NCBI GenBank assembly: GCA_026413225.1
Contig: JAPMTP010000078.1
Span: 124,001 to 188,000 of the forward strand
Origin: Otis tarda
Taxonomy: Eukaryota; Chordata; Aves; Otidiformes; Otididae
Length of the DNA stretch: 64,000 nucleotides
Reading direction: 5' to 3'
Part shown: positions 25,104 through 38,200 of the stretch, one piece after another
Numbering within the stretch: position 1 is the first letter of the stretch
Layout: the number at the start of each line of letters is the position of its first letter
Position numbers and translations under genes: made by a program
Notes under the pieces: model-generated
The model's input: the letters and a program-made list of their open reading frames with translations, nothing else
Databases searched by the model: none
Told to the model about the DNA's origin: nothing

Positions 25104-27406
25104 AGGGCTTCGACGTTTACCACCAGGTGCACGTGGGCGCCCTCTGAAAAAAAAACCCGAAAATCACGAACATCGGACCATTGCTCCCACACCAAAAGTG
25201 CCAGCCACTCAAGTTCTTGCTGCTCCTCAGCGGCCATTGGCACCGCATCTACAGCAGCACACACATTGTGGCTCCGGGCTTTCCCTGACGAACAGGGCTT
25301 CGATGTTTACAACCAGATGCACATGGGCGCCCACTGAAAAAAAACCCCGAAAAATCACGAACGTCGGACCACTGCTCCCACACCAAAAGTGCCAGCCACT
25401 CAAGCTCTTGCTGCTCCTCAGCGGCCATTGGCAGTGCACCTACAGCAGCACAGACATTGGGGCTCCGGGCTTTCCCTGACGAACAGGGCTTCGAAGTTTA
25501 CCACCAGCTGCACATGGGCCCCCCCTGAAAAAAAACCCCGAAATATCACAAACGTCGGACCACTGCTCCCACAACAAAAGTGCCAGCCACTCAAGCTCTT
25601 GCTGCTCCTCAGCGGCCATTGGCAGCGCACCCACAGCACCACAGACATTGGGGCTCCTGCCTTTCCCTGACGAACAGGGCTTCGAGGTTTACCACCAGCT
25701 GCACGTGGTCGCCCCCTGAAAAAAAACCCCCAAAAATCATGAATGTCGGAAGATTGCTCCCACACCAAAAGTGCCAGCCACTCAAGCTCTTGCTGCTCCT
25801 CAGCGGCCATTGGCAGTCCACCTACCGGACCAGACACACTGGGCCTCCAGGCTTTCCCTGACGAACAGGGCTTCCACCTTTACCACCAGCTGCACGTGGG
25901 CGCTCACTGAAAAAAAACCCCGAAAAATCACAAACGTTGGACAATTTCTCCCACACCAAAAGTGCCAGCCACTCAAGCTCTTGCTGCTCCTCAGCGGCCA
26001 TTGGCAGCGCACCCACAGCACCACAGACATTGGGGCTCCGGGCTTTCCCTGACGAACAGGGCTTCGAGGTTTACCACCAGCTGCACGTGGTCGCCCCCTG
26101 AAAAAAAACCCCCAAAAATCATGAATGTCGGAAGATTGCTCCCACACCAAAAGTGCCAGCCACTCAAGCTCTTGCTGCTCCTCAGCGGCCATTGGCAGTC
26201 CACCTACCGGACCAGACACACTGGGCCTCCAGGCTTTCCCTGACGAACAGGGCTTCCACCTTTACCACCAGCTGCACGTGGTCGCCCCCTGAAAAATAAG
26301 CCCGAAAAATCACAAACGTCAGACCATTGCTCCCACACCAAAAGTGCCAGCCACTCAAACCCTTGCTGCTCCTCAGCGGCCATTGGCAGTCCACCTACAG
26401 CACCACAGACATTGGGGCTCCGGGCTTTCCCTGACCAACAGGGCTTCGACGTTTACCACCAGCTGCACCTGGGCGCTCCCGGAAAAAAAAACCCAAAAAA
26501 TGACGAACGTCGGACCATTGCTCCCATACCAAAAGTGCCAGCCACTCAAGCTCTTGCTGCTCCTCAGCGGCCATTGGCAGCGCACATACAGCAGCACAGA
26601 CATTGGAGCTCCGGGCTTTCGCTGACGAACAGGGCTTCGACATTTATCACCAGCTGCACGTGGGTGCCGCCTGAAAAAAAAAACTCGAAAAATCACGAAC
26701 GTCGGACCATTGCTCCAACACCAAAAGCGCCAGCCACTCAAGCTCTTGCTGCTCCTCAGCGGCCATTGGCAGCGCACCTATAGCAGCAGAGACATTGGGG
26801 CTCCGGGCTTTCCCTGATGAACAGGGCTTCGACGTTTACCACCGTCTACACGTGGGCACCCACTGAAAAAAACCCCTATAAATCACGAACGTCGGACCAT
26901 TGGTCCCACACCAAAAGGGCCAGACACTCAAGCTCTTTTTGCTCCTCAGCGGTCATTGGCAGCGCACCTATAGCAGCACAGACATTGGGGGTCCGGGCTT
27001 TCCCTGACGAACAGGGCTTCGACGTTTACCACCAGCTGCACCAGGGCGCTCCCTGAAAAAAAACCCCGAAAAATCACGAACGTGGACAATTGCTCCCACA
27101 CCAAAATTGCCAGCCACTCAAGCTCTTGCTGCCCCTCAGTGGCCATTGGCAGCGCACCTACAGCAGCACAGACATTGGGGCTCCAGGCTTTCCCTGACGA
27201 ACAGGGCTTCGACGTTTACCACCAGCTACACGAGGGCGCACCCTGAAAAAAACTTGAAAAATCACGAACATCGGACCATTGCTCCCACACCAAAAGTGCC
27301 AGCCACTCAAGCTCTTGCTGCTCCTCAGCGGCCATTGGCAGTGCACCTACAGCAGCACAGACATTGGGGCTCCGGGCTTTCCCTGACGAACAGGGCTTAG
27401 ACCTTT

Positions 27407-27411
27407 ACCAC
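27407..27411 (+). repeat. Target-site duplication, left, LTR copy 3
   Basis: ACCAC, same monomer position as copies 1 and 2. The preceding word is GACCTTTACCAC here rather than GACGTTTACCAC, a private change. Confidence 0.93.
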
Positions 27412-28555
27412 TGTCTTAGTTCAGCCCTGATCAGGACCGGACTACGCAGTCTCTCTCTCACTCCCCCCACCCTCCGAAAGAACAGGGAGAGAAAATATAA
27501 GGAAAAACGGCTCGAGGTTTGAGATAAGGACGGGGAGAAATCCTTAAAGTTACCGTCACGGTCAAAACAGACTCGACTTGGGGAAAACTATTCATTTATT
27601 ACTACAAACAGCAGGATAATGAGACAGAGAACAAGATAACCTCCATCCACCCCTCCCTCTTCCCAAGCTTAACTTTATCTCTACTACCTTCCCCCCACCG
27701 AGCGGCACAGGGGGGAAGAGGGAATGGGGGTTGCAGTCAGTTCATCATACGTTGTTTCACGCCGCTGCTTCATGGTCGGGGGAAGAACTCCTCACATTCC
27801 TCCCCTGCTCCATCATGGGGTCCCACCCCTACGCCACAGTCCTTCGTGGAACTGCTCCGGCGTGGGTCATCTCTTCCACAGAGTGCAGTCTCTCCAGAAC
27901 GGCTGTCCCAGCGGGCCCTCCACGGGCCACAGCCGCCTTCAGGCATCCACCTCCCCCGGTACGGGGTCCTTCATGGGCTCCAAGTGGATCTCTGCTCCTC
28001 CGTGCACCTCCATGGGCTGCAGGGGGACAACCTGCTCCACCATGGTCGTCACCACAGGCTGCAGGGGAATCTTGGCTAGGAGCCGCATTACTCCTCCCCT
28101 CCTTTCTGAACTGACCTTGGCGTCTGCAGCCGTTCCTCACTCACAACAGGGTGGTAGATGTCTCTCAGGATCTTTTTACATCTTATTCACTTCTCATCTC
28201 CTTTCCACTTCTTGCAGCCGGGCCGGACCAAGTCGGGCCCAGTCGGCTGCCTGGAGAGAGGCCAGAGGGTGAGGCCTGCAAGGCCCATGAGGCCTGCGCC
28301 TCCCCCTCTGCACCTCCGCCCCCGCTCAGCTTCTTCACATCTTCTCTTCTCTCTTTTTTTTTCTGTTTTCCCCTTCTAAATACGTTATCGCAGAGGCGTT
28401 ATCACGGAACATTCTGCTACAAATCGGCTCGACCTTGGCCAGCAGCAGGTCCGCCCTAGGCCCGGCCGAGTCCACTGAACAAAGGGGAGCGACTTCTAGC
28501 AGTTTCCTGCAGAAGCTACCACCTTAGGCCCCCCCTCACTAACAAAACCATGACA
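27412..28555 (-). mobile_element. Solo LTR of an avian-type endogenous retrovirus, copy 3
   Basis: This 1,144-bp segment is nearly identical to copies 1 and 2, with the same TGTC/GACA ends, ACCAC target words (27,407-27,411 and 28,556-28,560) and minus-strand AATAAA. It shares CGACTT with copy 2, ACCAAGTCGGG with copy 1, and has a private TCATGGGC for TCACGGGC near 27,973. Sharing different variants with each copy suggests exchange among copies rather than a simple branching order. No retroviral internal region is attached. Confidence 0.9.
27595..27600 (-). promoter_or_regulatory. Candidate polyadenylation signal AATAAA, LTR copy 3
   Basis: TTTATT on the + strand; same site as in the other two LTR copies. 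Confidence 0.6.
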
Positions 28556-28560
28556 ACCAC
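28556..28560 (+). repeat. Target-site duplication, right, LTR copy 3
   Basis: ACCAC after CATGACA, matching 27,407-27,411. Confidence 0.93.
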
Positions 28561-30286
28561 CAGCTGCACTTGGGCACTCCCTGAAAAAAACCCAAAAAAT
28601 CACGAACGTCGGACGATTGCTCCCACACCAAAAGGGTCAGCCACTCAAGCTCTTGCTGCTCCTCAGCGGCCATTGGCAGCGCACCTACAGCAGCACAGAC
28701 ACTGGGGCTCCGGGCTTTCCCTGACGAACAGGGCTTCGACGTTTACCACCAGCTACACGTGGGCGCCCAGTGAAAAAAAATCCGAAAAATCACGAACGTT
28801 GGACGATTGCTCCCACACCAAAAGTGCTAGACACTCAAGCTCTTGCTGCTCCTCAGCGGCCATTGGTAGCGCACGTACAGCAGCGCAGACATTGAGGCTC
28901 CGGGCTTTCCCTGAGGAGCAGGGCTTCGACGTTTACCACCAGCTGCACGTGGGCGCCCCCTTAAAAAAAAACTCGAAAAATCACGAACGTCGGACCATTG
29001 CTCCCGCACCAAAAGGGCCAGCCACTCAAGCTCTTGCTGCCCCTCAGCGGCCATTGGCAGTGCACCTACAGCAGCACAGACATTGAGGCTCTGGGATTTC
29101 CCTGACGAACAGGGCTTCGACGTATACCACCAGCTACACTGGGGCGCCCCCTGAAAAAACCCCGAAAGATCATGAACGTCGGACCATTGCTCTAACACCA
29201 AAAGGGCCAGACACTCAAGCTCTTGCTGCTCCTCAGCGGCCATTGGCAGCGCACCTACAGCACCACAGACATTGGGGCTCCGGGCTTTCCCTGACGAACA
29301 GGGCTTCGACGTTTACCACCAGCTGCACCAGTGCGCTCCCGGAAAAAAAACCCCAAAAAATCACGAACGTCGGACCATTGCTCCCACACCAAAAGTGCTA
29401 GACACTCAAGATCTTGCTGCTCCTCAGCGGCCATTGGTAGCGGACGTACAGCAGCACAGACACTGGGGCTCCGTGCTTTCCCTGACGAACAGGGCTTCCA
29501 CAGTTACCACCATCTACACATGGGCGCCCCCTGAAAAAAACCCCGAAAAATCACGAACGTCGGACCATTGCTCCCACACCAAAAGTGCTAGACACTCAAG
29601 ATCTTGCTGCTCCTCAGCGGCCATTGGTAGCGGACGTACAGCAGCACAGACATTGGGGCTCCGTGCTTTCCCTGACGAACAGGGCTTCCACAGTTACCAC
29701 CAGCTGCACCTGGGCGTCCCCTGAAAATAACCCTGAAAAATCACGAACGTTGGACCATTACTCCCACACCAAAAGTGCCAGCCACTCAAGCTCTTGCTGC
29801 TCCTCAGTGGCCATTGGCAGTCCACGTACCGCACCAGAGGTATTGTGGCTCCGGTCTTTCCCTGACAAACAGGGTTTCGACGTTTACCACCAGCTGCACT
29901 TGATCGCTCCCTGAAAAAAAACCCCAAAAAATCACGAACGTTGGACGATTGCTCCCACACCAAAAGTGCCAGCCACTCAAGCTCTTGCTGCTCCTCAGCG
30001 GCCATTGGCAGCGCACCTACCGCAGCACAGACATTGGGGCTCCGGGCTTTCCCTGACAAACAGGGCTTCAACGTTTACCACCAGCTGCACCAGGGCGCTC
30101 ACTGAAAAAAAAACCCCAAAAAATCACGAACGTCGGACGATTGCTCCCACACCAGAAGTGCCAGCCACTCAAGCTCTTGCTGCTCCTCAGCGGCCATTGG
30201 CAGTGCACCTACAGCAGCACAGACATTGGGGCTCCGGGCTTTCCCTGACGAACAGGGCTTCGACGTTTACCACCAGCTGCACGTAG

Positions 30287-33141
30287 GTGCACCCTAAAAA
30301 ATCCCCGAAATATCACGAACGTCGAACCATTGCTCCCACACCAAAAGTGCCAGCCACTCAAGCTCTTGCTGCTCCTCAGCAGCCATTGGCAGTCCAACTA
30401 CTGCACCAGAGACATTGGGGCTCTGGGCTTTCCCTGACGAACAGGGCTTCGATGTTTACCATCAGCTGCATGTGGGCGCCCACAGAAATAAAACCCCAAA
30501 TAATCACGAACGTTGGACGATTGCTCCCACACCAAAAGTGCCAGCCACTGAAGCTCTTGCTGCTCCTCAGTGGCCATTGGCAGCGCACCTACAGCAGCAC
30601 AGACATTGGGGCTCCCGGCTTTCCCTGAGGAGCAGGGCTTCTACGTTTACCACAGGCTGCACGGGGGCGACCCCTGAAAAAAAAACTCGAAAAATCACGA
30701 ACGTCGGACCATTGCTCCCACACCAAAAGGGCCAGCCACTCAAGCTCTTGCTGCCCTTCAGCGGCCATTGGCAGTGCACCTGCAGCACCACAGACATTGA
30801 GGCTCCGGGCTTTCCCTGACGAACAGGTCTTCGACGTTTACCACCATCTACACATGGGCGCCCCCTGAAAAAAACCCCGAAAAATCACGAACGTTGGACG
30901 ATTGTTCCCACACCAAAAGTGCCAGCCAGTCAAGCTCTTGCTGCTCCTCAGCGGCCATTGGCAGCGAACCTACAGCAGCACAGAGATTAGGTCTCCGGGC
31001 TTTCCCTGACAAACTGGGCTTCGACGTTTACCACCAGCTGCACCAGGGCGCCCCTGAAAAAACCCCAAGAAATAACGAACGTTGGACGATTGCTCCCACA
31101 CCAAAAGTGCCAGCCACTCAAGCTCTTGCTGCTCCTCAGCGGCCATTGGCAGTGCACCTACAGCAGCACACACACTGGGACTCCGGGCTTTCCCTGACGA
31201 ACAGGGCTTAGACGTTTACCACCAGCTGCATGTGGGCGCCCACTGAAAAAAAACCCCGAAAAATCACGAACGTCGGACCATTGCTCCCACACCAAAAGTG
31301 CCAGCCACTCAAGCTCTTGCTGCTCCTCAGCGGCCATTGGCAGCGCACCTACAGCAGCACAGACATTGGGGCCCCGGGCTTTCCCTGACGAACAGGGCTT
31401 CGACGTTTACCATCAGCTGCATGTGGTCGACCACTGAAAAAAAACCCCGAAATATCATGAACGTCGGACGATTGCTCCCACACCAAAAGTGCCAGCCACT
31501 CAAGCTCTTGCTGCTCCTCAGCGGCCATTGGCAGCGCACCTACAGCAGCACAGACACTGGGGCTCCGGCCTTTCCCTGACTTACAGGTCTTCAACGTTTA
31601 CCGCCAGCTGCACGTGGGCGCACCCTGAAAAAAACCCTGAAAAATCAGCAACGTCGGAAGATTGCTGCCACACCAAAAGTGCCAGCCACTCAAGCTCTTG
31701 CTGCTCCTCAGTGGCCATTGGCAGCGCACCTACAGCAGCACAGACACTGGGGCTCTGGGGTTTCCCTGACGAACAGGGCTTCCACGTTTACCACCAGCTG
31801 CACATGAGCGTCCCCTGAAAATAACCCCGAAAAATAACGAACGTCGGACGATTACTCCCACACCAAAAGTGCCAGCCACTCAAGCTCTTGCTGCTCCTCA
31901 GCGGACATTGGCAGTCCACCTACCGCACCAGAGACATTGGGGCTCCGACTTTCCCTGACGAACAGGGCTTCAACGTTTACCGCCAGCTGCACGTGGGCGC
32001 TCACTGGAAAAAAACCCCGAAAAATCACCATCGTCGGAAGATTGCTGCCACACCAAAATTGCCAGCCACGCAAGCTCTTGCTGCTCCTCAGCGGCCATTG
32101 GCAGCGCACCTACAGCAGCACAGACACTGGGGCTCTGGGGTTTCCCTGACGAACAGGGCTTCCACGTTTACCACCAGCTGCACCTGGGCGCTTCCCAAAA
32201 AAAAACCCAAAAAATCACAAACGTCGGACGATTGCTCCAACACCACAAGTGCCAGCCACTCAAGCTCTTGCTGCTCCTCAGCGGCCATTGGCAGTCCACC
32301 TACCGCACCAGAGACATTGGGGCTCCGGGCTTTCCCTGACGAACAGGGCTTCGAAGTTTACCATCAGCTGCATGTGGGCGCCCACTGTAAAAAAACCCCG
32401 AAATGTCACGAACGTTGGACGATTGCTCCCACACCAAAAGTGCCAGACACTCAAGCTCTTGCTGCTCCTCAGCGGCCATTGGCAGCGCACCTACAGCACC
32501 ACAGACATTGGGGCTCCGTGCTTTCCCTGACGAACAGGGCTTCCACAGTTACCACCAGCTGCACCTGGGCGTCCCCTGAAAATAACCCTGAAAAATCACG
32601 AACGTTGGACCATTACTCCCACACCAAAAGTGCCAGCCACTCAAGCTCTTGCTGCTCCTCAGTGGCCATTGGCAGTCCACGTACCGCACCAGAGGTATTG
32701 TGGCTCCGGTCTTTCCCTGACAAACAGGGTTTCGACGTTTACCACCAACTGCACTTGATCGCTCCCTGAAAAAAAACCCCAAAAAATCACGAACGTTGGA
32801 CGATTGCTCCCACACCAAAAGTGCCAGCCACTCAAGCTCTTGCTGCTCCTCAGCGGCCATTGGCAGCGCACCTACCGCAGCACAGACATTGGGGCTCCGG
32901 GCTTTCCCTGACAAACAGGGCTTCAACGTTTACCACCAGCTGCACCAGGGCGCTCACTGAAAAAAAAACCCCAAAAAATCACGAACGTCGGACGATTGCT
33001 CCCACACCAGAAGTGCCAGCCACTCAAGCTCTTGCTGCTCCTCAGCGGCCATTGGCAGTGCACCTACAGCAGCACAGACATTGGGGCTCCGGGCTTTCCC
33101 TGACGAACAGGGCTTCGACGTTTACCACCAGCTGCACGTAG
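30287..33141 (+). repeat. 15-monomer period (2,855 bp)
   Basis: The subtype with ACCCTAAAAAATCCCCG, followed by CTCAGCAGCCATTGGCAGTC and AACTACTGCACCAGAG, occurs at about 30,292, 33,147 and 35,241 (also 7,238). The first spacing is 2,855 bp, 15 x 190.3. A second marker, TGCATGTGGTCGACCAC, confirms it at about 31,420 and 34,275. Confidence 0.85.
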
Positions 33142-35235
33142 GTGCACCCTAAAAAATCCCCGAAATATCACGAACGTCGAACCATTGCTCCCACACCAAA
33201 AGTGCCAGCCACTCAAGCTCTTGCTGCTCCTCAGCAGCCATTGGCAGTCCAACTACTGCACCAGAGACATTGGGGCTCTGGGCTTTCCCTGACAAACAGG
33301 GCTTCGATGTTTACCATCAGCTGCATGTGGGCGCCCACAGAAATAAAACCCCAAATAATCACGAACGTTGGACGATTGCTCCCACACCAAAAGTGCCAGC
33401 CACTGAAGCTCTTGCTGCTCCTCAGTGGCCATTGGCAGCGCACCTACAGCAGCACAGACATTGGGGCTCCGGGCTTTCCCTGAGGAGCAGGGCTTCTACG
33501 TTTACCACAGGCTGCACGGGGGCGACCCCTGAAAAAAAAACTCGAAAAATCACGAACGTCGGACCATTGCTCCCACACCAAAAGGGCCAGACACTCAAGC
33601 TCTTGCTGCCCTTCAGCGGCCATTGGCAGTGCACCTGCAGCACCACAGACATTGAGGCTCCGGGCTTTCCCTGACCAACAGGGCTTCGACGTTTACCACC
33701 ATCTACACATGGGCGCCCCCTGAAAAAAACCCCGAAAAATCACGAACGTTGGACGATTGTTCCCACACCAAAAGTGCCAGCCACTCAAGCTCTTGCTGCT
33801 CCTCAGCGGCCATTGGCAGCGAACCTACAGCAGCACAGAGATTAGGTCTCCGGGCTTTCCCTGACAAACTGGGCTTCCACGTTTACCACCAGCTGCACCA
33901 GGGCGCCCCCTGAAAAAAACCCCAAGAAATAACGAACGTTGGACGATTGCTCCCACACCAAAAGTGCCAGCCACTCAAGCTCTTGCTGCTCCTCAGCGGC
34001 CATTGGCAGTGCACCTACAGCAGCACACACACTGGGGCTCCGGGCTTTCCCTGACGAACAGGGCTTAGACGTTTACCACCAGCTGCATGTGGGCGCCCAC
34101 TGAAAAAAAACCCCGAAAAATCACGAACGTCGGACCATTGCTCCCACACCAAAAGTGCCAGCCACTCAAGCTCTTGCTGCTCCTCAGCGGCCATTGGCAG
34201 CGCACCTACAGCAGCACAGACATTGGGGCCCCGGGCTTTCCCTGACGAACAGGGCTTCGACGTTTACCATCAGCTGCATGTGGTCGACCACTGAAAAAAA
34301 ACCCCGAAATATCATGAACGTCGGACGATTGCTCCCACACCAAAAGTGCCAGCCACTCAAGCTCTTGCTGCTCCTCAGCGGCCATTGGCAGCGCACCTAC
34401 AGCAGCACAGACACTGGGGCTCCGGCCTTTCCCTGACTTACAGGTCTTCAACGTTTACCGCCAGCTGCACGTGGGCGCACCCTGAAAAAAAACCCTGAAA
34501 AATCAGCAACGTCGGAAGATTGCTGCCACACCAAAAGTGCCAGCCACTCAAGCTCTTGCTGCTCCTCAGTGGCCATTGGCAGCGCACCTACAGCAGCACA
34601 GACACTGGGGCTCTGGGGTTTCCCTGACGAACAGGGCTTCCACGTTTACCACCAGCTGCACCTGAGCGTCCCCTGAAAATAACCCCGAAAAATAACGAAC
34701 GTCGGACGATTACTCCCACACCAAAAGTGCCAGCCACTCAAGCTCTTGCTGCTCCTCAGCGGCCATTGGCAGCGCACCTACAGCAGCACAGACACTGGGG
34801 CTCTGGGCTTTCCCTGACGAACAGGGCTTCCACGTTTACCACCAGCTGCACCTGGGCGCTTCCCAAAAAAAAACCCAAAAATCACGAACGTCGGACGATT
34901 GCTCCAACACCACAAGTGCCAGCCACTCAAGCTCTTGCTGCTCCTCAGCGGCCATTGGCAGTCCACCTACCGCACCAGAGACATTGGGGCTCCGGGCTTT
35001 CCCTGACGAACAGGGCTTCGAAGTTTACCATCAGCTGCATGTGGGCGCCCACTGTAAAAAAACCCCGAAATGTCACGAACGTTGGACGATTGCTCCCACA
35101 CCAAAAGTGCCAGACACTCAAGCTCTTGCTGCTCCTCAGCGGCCATTGGCAGCGCACCTACAGCAGCACAGACATTGGGGCTCCGGGCTTTCCCTGACGA
35201 ACAGGGCTTCGACGTTTACCACCAGCTGCACGTAG
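33142..35235 (+). repeat. 11-monomer period (2,094 bp)
   Basis: The next cycle of the same subtype series is four monomers shorter: landmarks at about 33,147 and 35,241 are 2,094 bp apart, and TGGTCGACCAC at about 34,280 and 36,373 are 2,093 bp apart. The loss falls between about 34,900 and 35,200, where several subtypes present near 32,550-32,900 are skipped. Confidence 0.82.
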
Positions 35236-38200
35236 GTGCACCCTAAAAAATCCCCGAAATATCACGAACGTCGAACCATTGCTCCCACACCAAAAGTGCC
35301 AGCCACTCAAGCTCTTGCTGCTCCTCAGCAGCCATTGGCAGTCCAACTACTGCACCAGAGACATTGGGGCTCTGGGCTTTCCCTGACGAACAGGGCTTCG
35401 ATGTTTACCATCAGCTGCATGTGGGCGCCCACAGAAATAAAACCCCAAATAATCACGAACGTTGGACGATTGCTCCCACACCAAAAGTGCCAGCCACTGA
35501 AGCTCTTGCTGCTCCTCAGTGGCCATTGGCAGCGCACCTACAGCAGCACAGACATTGGGGCTCCGGGCTTTCCCTGAGGAGCAGGGCTTCTACGTTTACC
35601 ACAGGCTGCACGGGGCGACCCCTGAAAAAAAAACTCGAAAAATCACGAACGTCGGACCATTGCTCCCACACCAAAAGGGCCAGACACTCAAGCTCTTGCT
35701 GCCCTTCAGCGGCCATTGGCAGTGCACCTGCAGCACCACAGACATTGAGGCTCCGGGCTTTCCCTGACCAACAGGGCTTCGACGTTTACCACCATCTACA
35801 CATGGGCGCCCCCTGAAAAAAACCCCGAAAAATCACGAACGTTGGACGATTGTTCCCACACCAAAAGTGCCAGCCACTCAAGCTCTTGCTGCTCCTCAGC
35901 GGCCATTGGCAGCGAACCTACAGCAGCACAGAGATTAGGTCTCCGGGCTTTCCCTGACAAACTGGGCTTCCACGTTTACCACCAGCTGCACCAGGGCGCC
36001 CCCTGAAAAAAACCCCAAGAAATAACGAACGTTGGACGATTGCTCCCACACCAAAAGTGCCAGCCACTCAAGCTCTTGCTGCTCCTCAGCGGCCATTGGC
36101 AGTGCACCTACAGCAGCACACACACTGGGGCTCCGGGCTTTCCCTGACGAACAGGGCTTAGACGTTTACCACCAGCTGCATGTGGGCGCCCACTGAAAAA
36201 AAACCCCGAAAAATCACGAACGTCGGACCATTGCTCCCACACCAAAAGTGCCAGCCACTCAAGCTCTTGCTGCTCCTCAGCGGCCATTGGCAGCGCACCT
36301 ACAGCAGCACAGACATTGGGGCCCCGGGCTTTCCCTGACGAACAGGGCTTCGACGTTTACCATCAGCTGCATGTGGTCGACCACTGAAAAAAAACCCCGA
36401 AATATCATGAACGTCGGACGATTGCTCCCACACCAAAAGTGCCAGCCACTCAAGCTCTTGCTGCTCCTCAGCGGCCATTGGCAGCGCACCTACAGCAGCA
36501 CAGACACTGGGGCTCCGGCCTTTCCCTGACTTACAGGTCTTCAACGTTTACCGCCAGCTGCACGTGGGCGCACCCTGAAAAAAAACCCTGAAAAATCAGC
36601 AACGTCGGAAGATTGCTGCCACACCAAAAGTGCCAGCCACTCAAGCTCTTGCTGCTCCTCAGTGGCCATTGGCAGCGCACCTACAGCAGCACAGACACTG
36701 GGGCTCTGGGGTTTCCCTGACGAACAGGGCTTCCACGTTTACCACCAGCTGCACCTGAGCGTCCCCTGAAAATAACCCCGAAAAATAACGAACGTCGGAC
36801 GATTACTCCCACACCAAAAGTGCCAGCCACTCAAGCTCTTGCTGCTCCTCAGCGGCCATTGGCAGCGCACCTACAGCAGCACAGACACTGGGGCTCTGGG
36901 CTTTCCCTGACGAACAGGGCTTCCACGTTTACCACCAGCTGCACCTGGGCGCTTCCCAAAAAAAAACCCAAAAAATCACGAACGTCGGACGATTGCTCCA
37001 ACACCACAAGTGCCAGCCACTCAAGCTCTTGCTGCTCCTCAGCGGCCATTGGCAGTCCACCTACCGCACCAGAGACATTGGGGCTCCGGGCTTTCCCTGA
37101 CGAACAGGGCTTCGAAGTTTACCATCAGCTGCATGTGGGCGCCCACTGTAAAAAACCCCGAAATGTCACGAACGTTGGACGATTGCTCCCACACCAAAAG
37201 TGCCAGACACTCAAGCTCTTGCTGCTCCTCAGCGGCCATTGGCAGCGCACCTACAGCACCACAGACATTGGGGCTCCGGGCTTTCCCTGACGAACAGGGC
37301 TTCAACGTTTACCACCAGCTGCACGTGGTCGCCCCCAAAAAAACTCGAAAAATAACGAACGTCGGACCCTTGCTCGCACACCAAAAGTGCCAGCCACTCA
37401 AGCTGTTGCTGGTCCTCAGCGGCCATTGGCAGCGCATCTACAGCAGCACAGACATTGGGGCTCCGGGCTTTCCCTGACGAACAGGGCTTCGAGGTTTACC
37501 ACCAGCTGCACGTGGGTGCCCACTGAAAAAAAAAACTCGAAAAATCCAGTACGTCGGACGATTGCTCCACACCAAAAGTGCCAGCCACTCAATCTCTTGC
37601 TGCTCCTGGGCGGCCATTGGCAGTGCACCTACAGCAGCACAGACATTGGGGCTTCGGGCTTTCCCTGACGAACAGGGCTTCGACGTTTACCACCAGCTGC
37701 ACAGGGAAGCCCCCTGAAAAAAAACCCTAAAAAATCACGAACGTAGAATGATTGCACCCACACCAAAAGTGCCAGCCACTCAAACCCTTGCTGCTCCTCA
37801 GCGGCCATTGGCAGCGCACCTACAGCAGTACAGACATTGGGGCTCCTGGCTTTCTCTCACGAACAGGGCTTCGACGTTTACCACCAGCTGCACCAGGGCT
37901 CTCAATGAAAAGAAACCCAAAAATCACGAACGTCGGACCACTGCACCCACACCAAAAGTGCCAGACACTCAAGCTCTTGCTGCTCCTCAGCGGCCATTGG
38001 CAGTGCACCTACAGCACCACAGACATTTGTGCTCCGGGCTTTCCCTGACGAACAGGGCTTCGACGTTTACCACCAGCTGCACCAGGGCTCTCAATGAAAA
38101 GAAACCCAAAAATCACGAACGTCGGACCACTGCACCCACACCAAAAGTGCCAGACACTCAAGCTCTTGCTACTCCTCAGAGGCCATTTTCAGTGCACCTA

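Larger units (their letters stand above)
9314..27411 (+). repeat. Satellite array between LTR copies 2 and 3
   Basis: About 95 forward class A monomers fill 18.1 kb with no other sequence. The part to about 12,345 continues the LTR-bearing unit. From about 12,345 to 23,148 monomers group in 9-mers and multiples (starts near 12,806 and 14,518; 18,530 and 20,242). From 23,149 to 25,103 the subtypes have no close partner elsewhere in the window. From about 25,104 the array restarts the series seen at about 140. A-tract length varies most at 22,664-22,678, where it reaches 15 A. No gene is present. Confidence 0.95.

Noticed and set aside
31888..32769. 293-codon open frame, + strand
   Set aside because: Same satellite origin: frame rotation between monomers and open frames on the other strand show no coding constraint.
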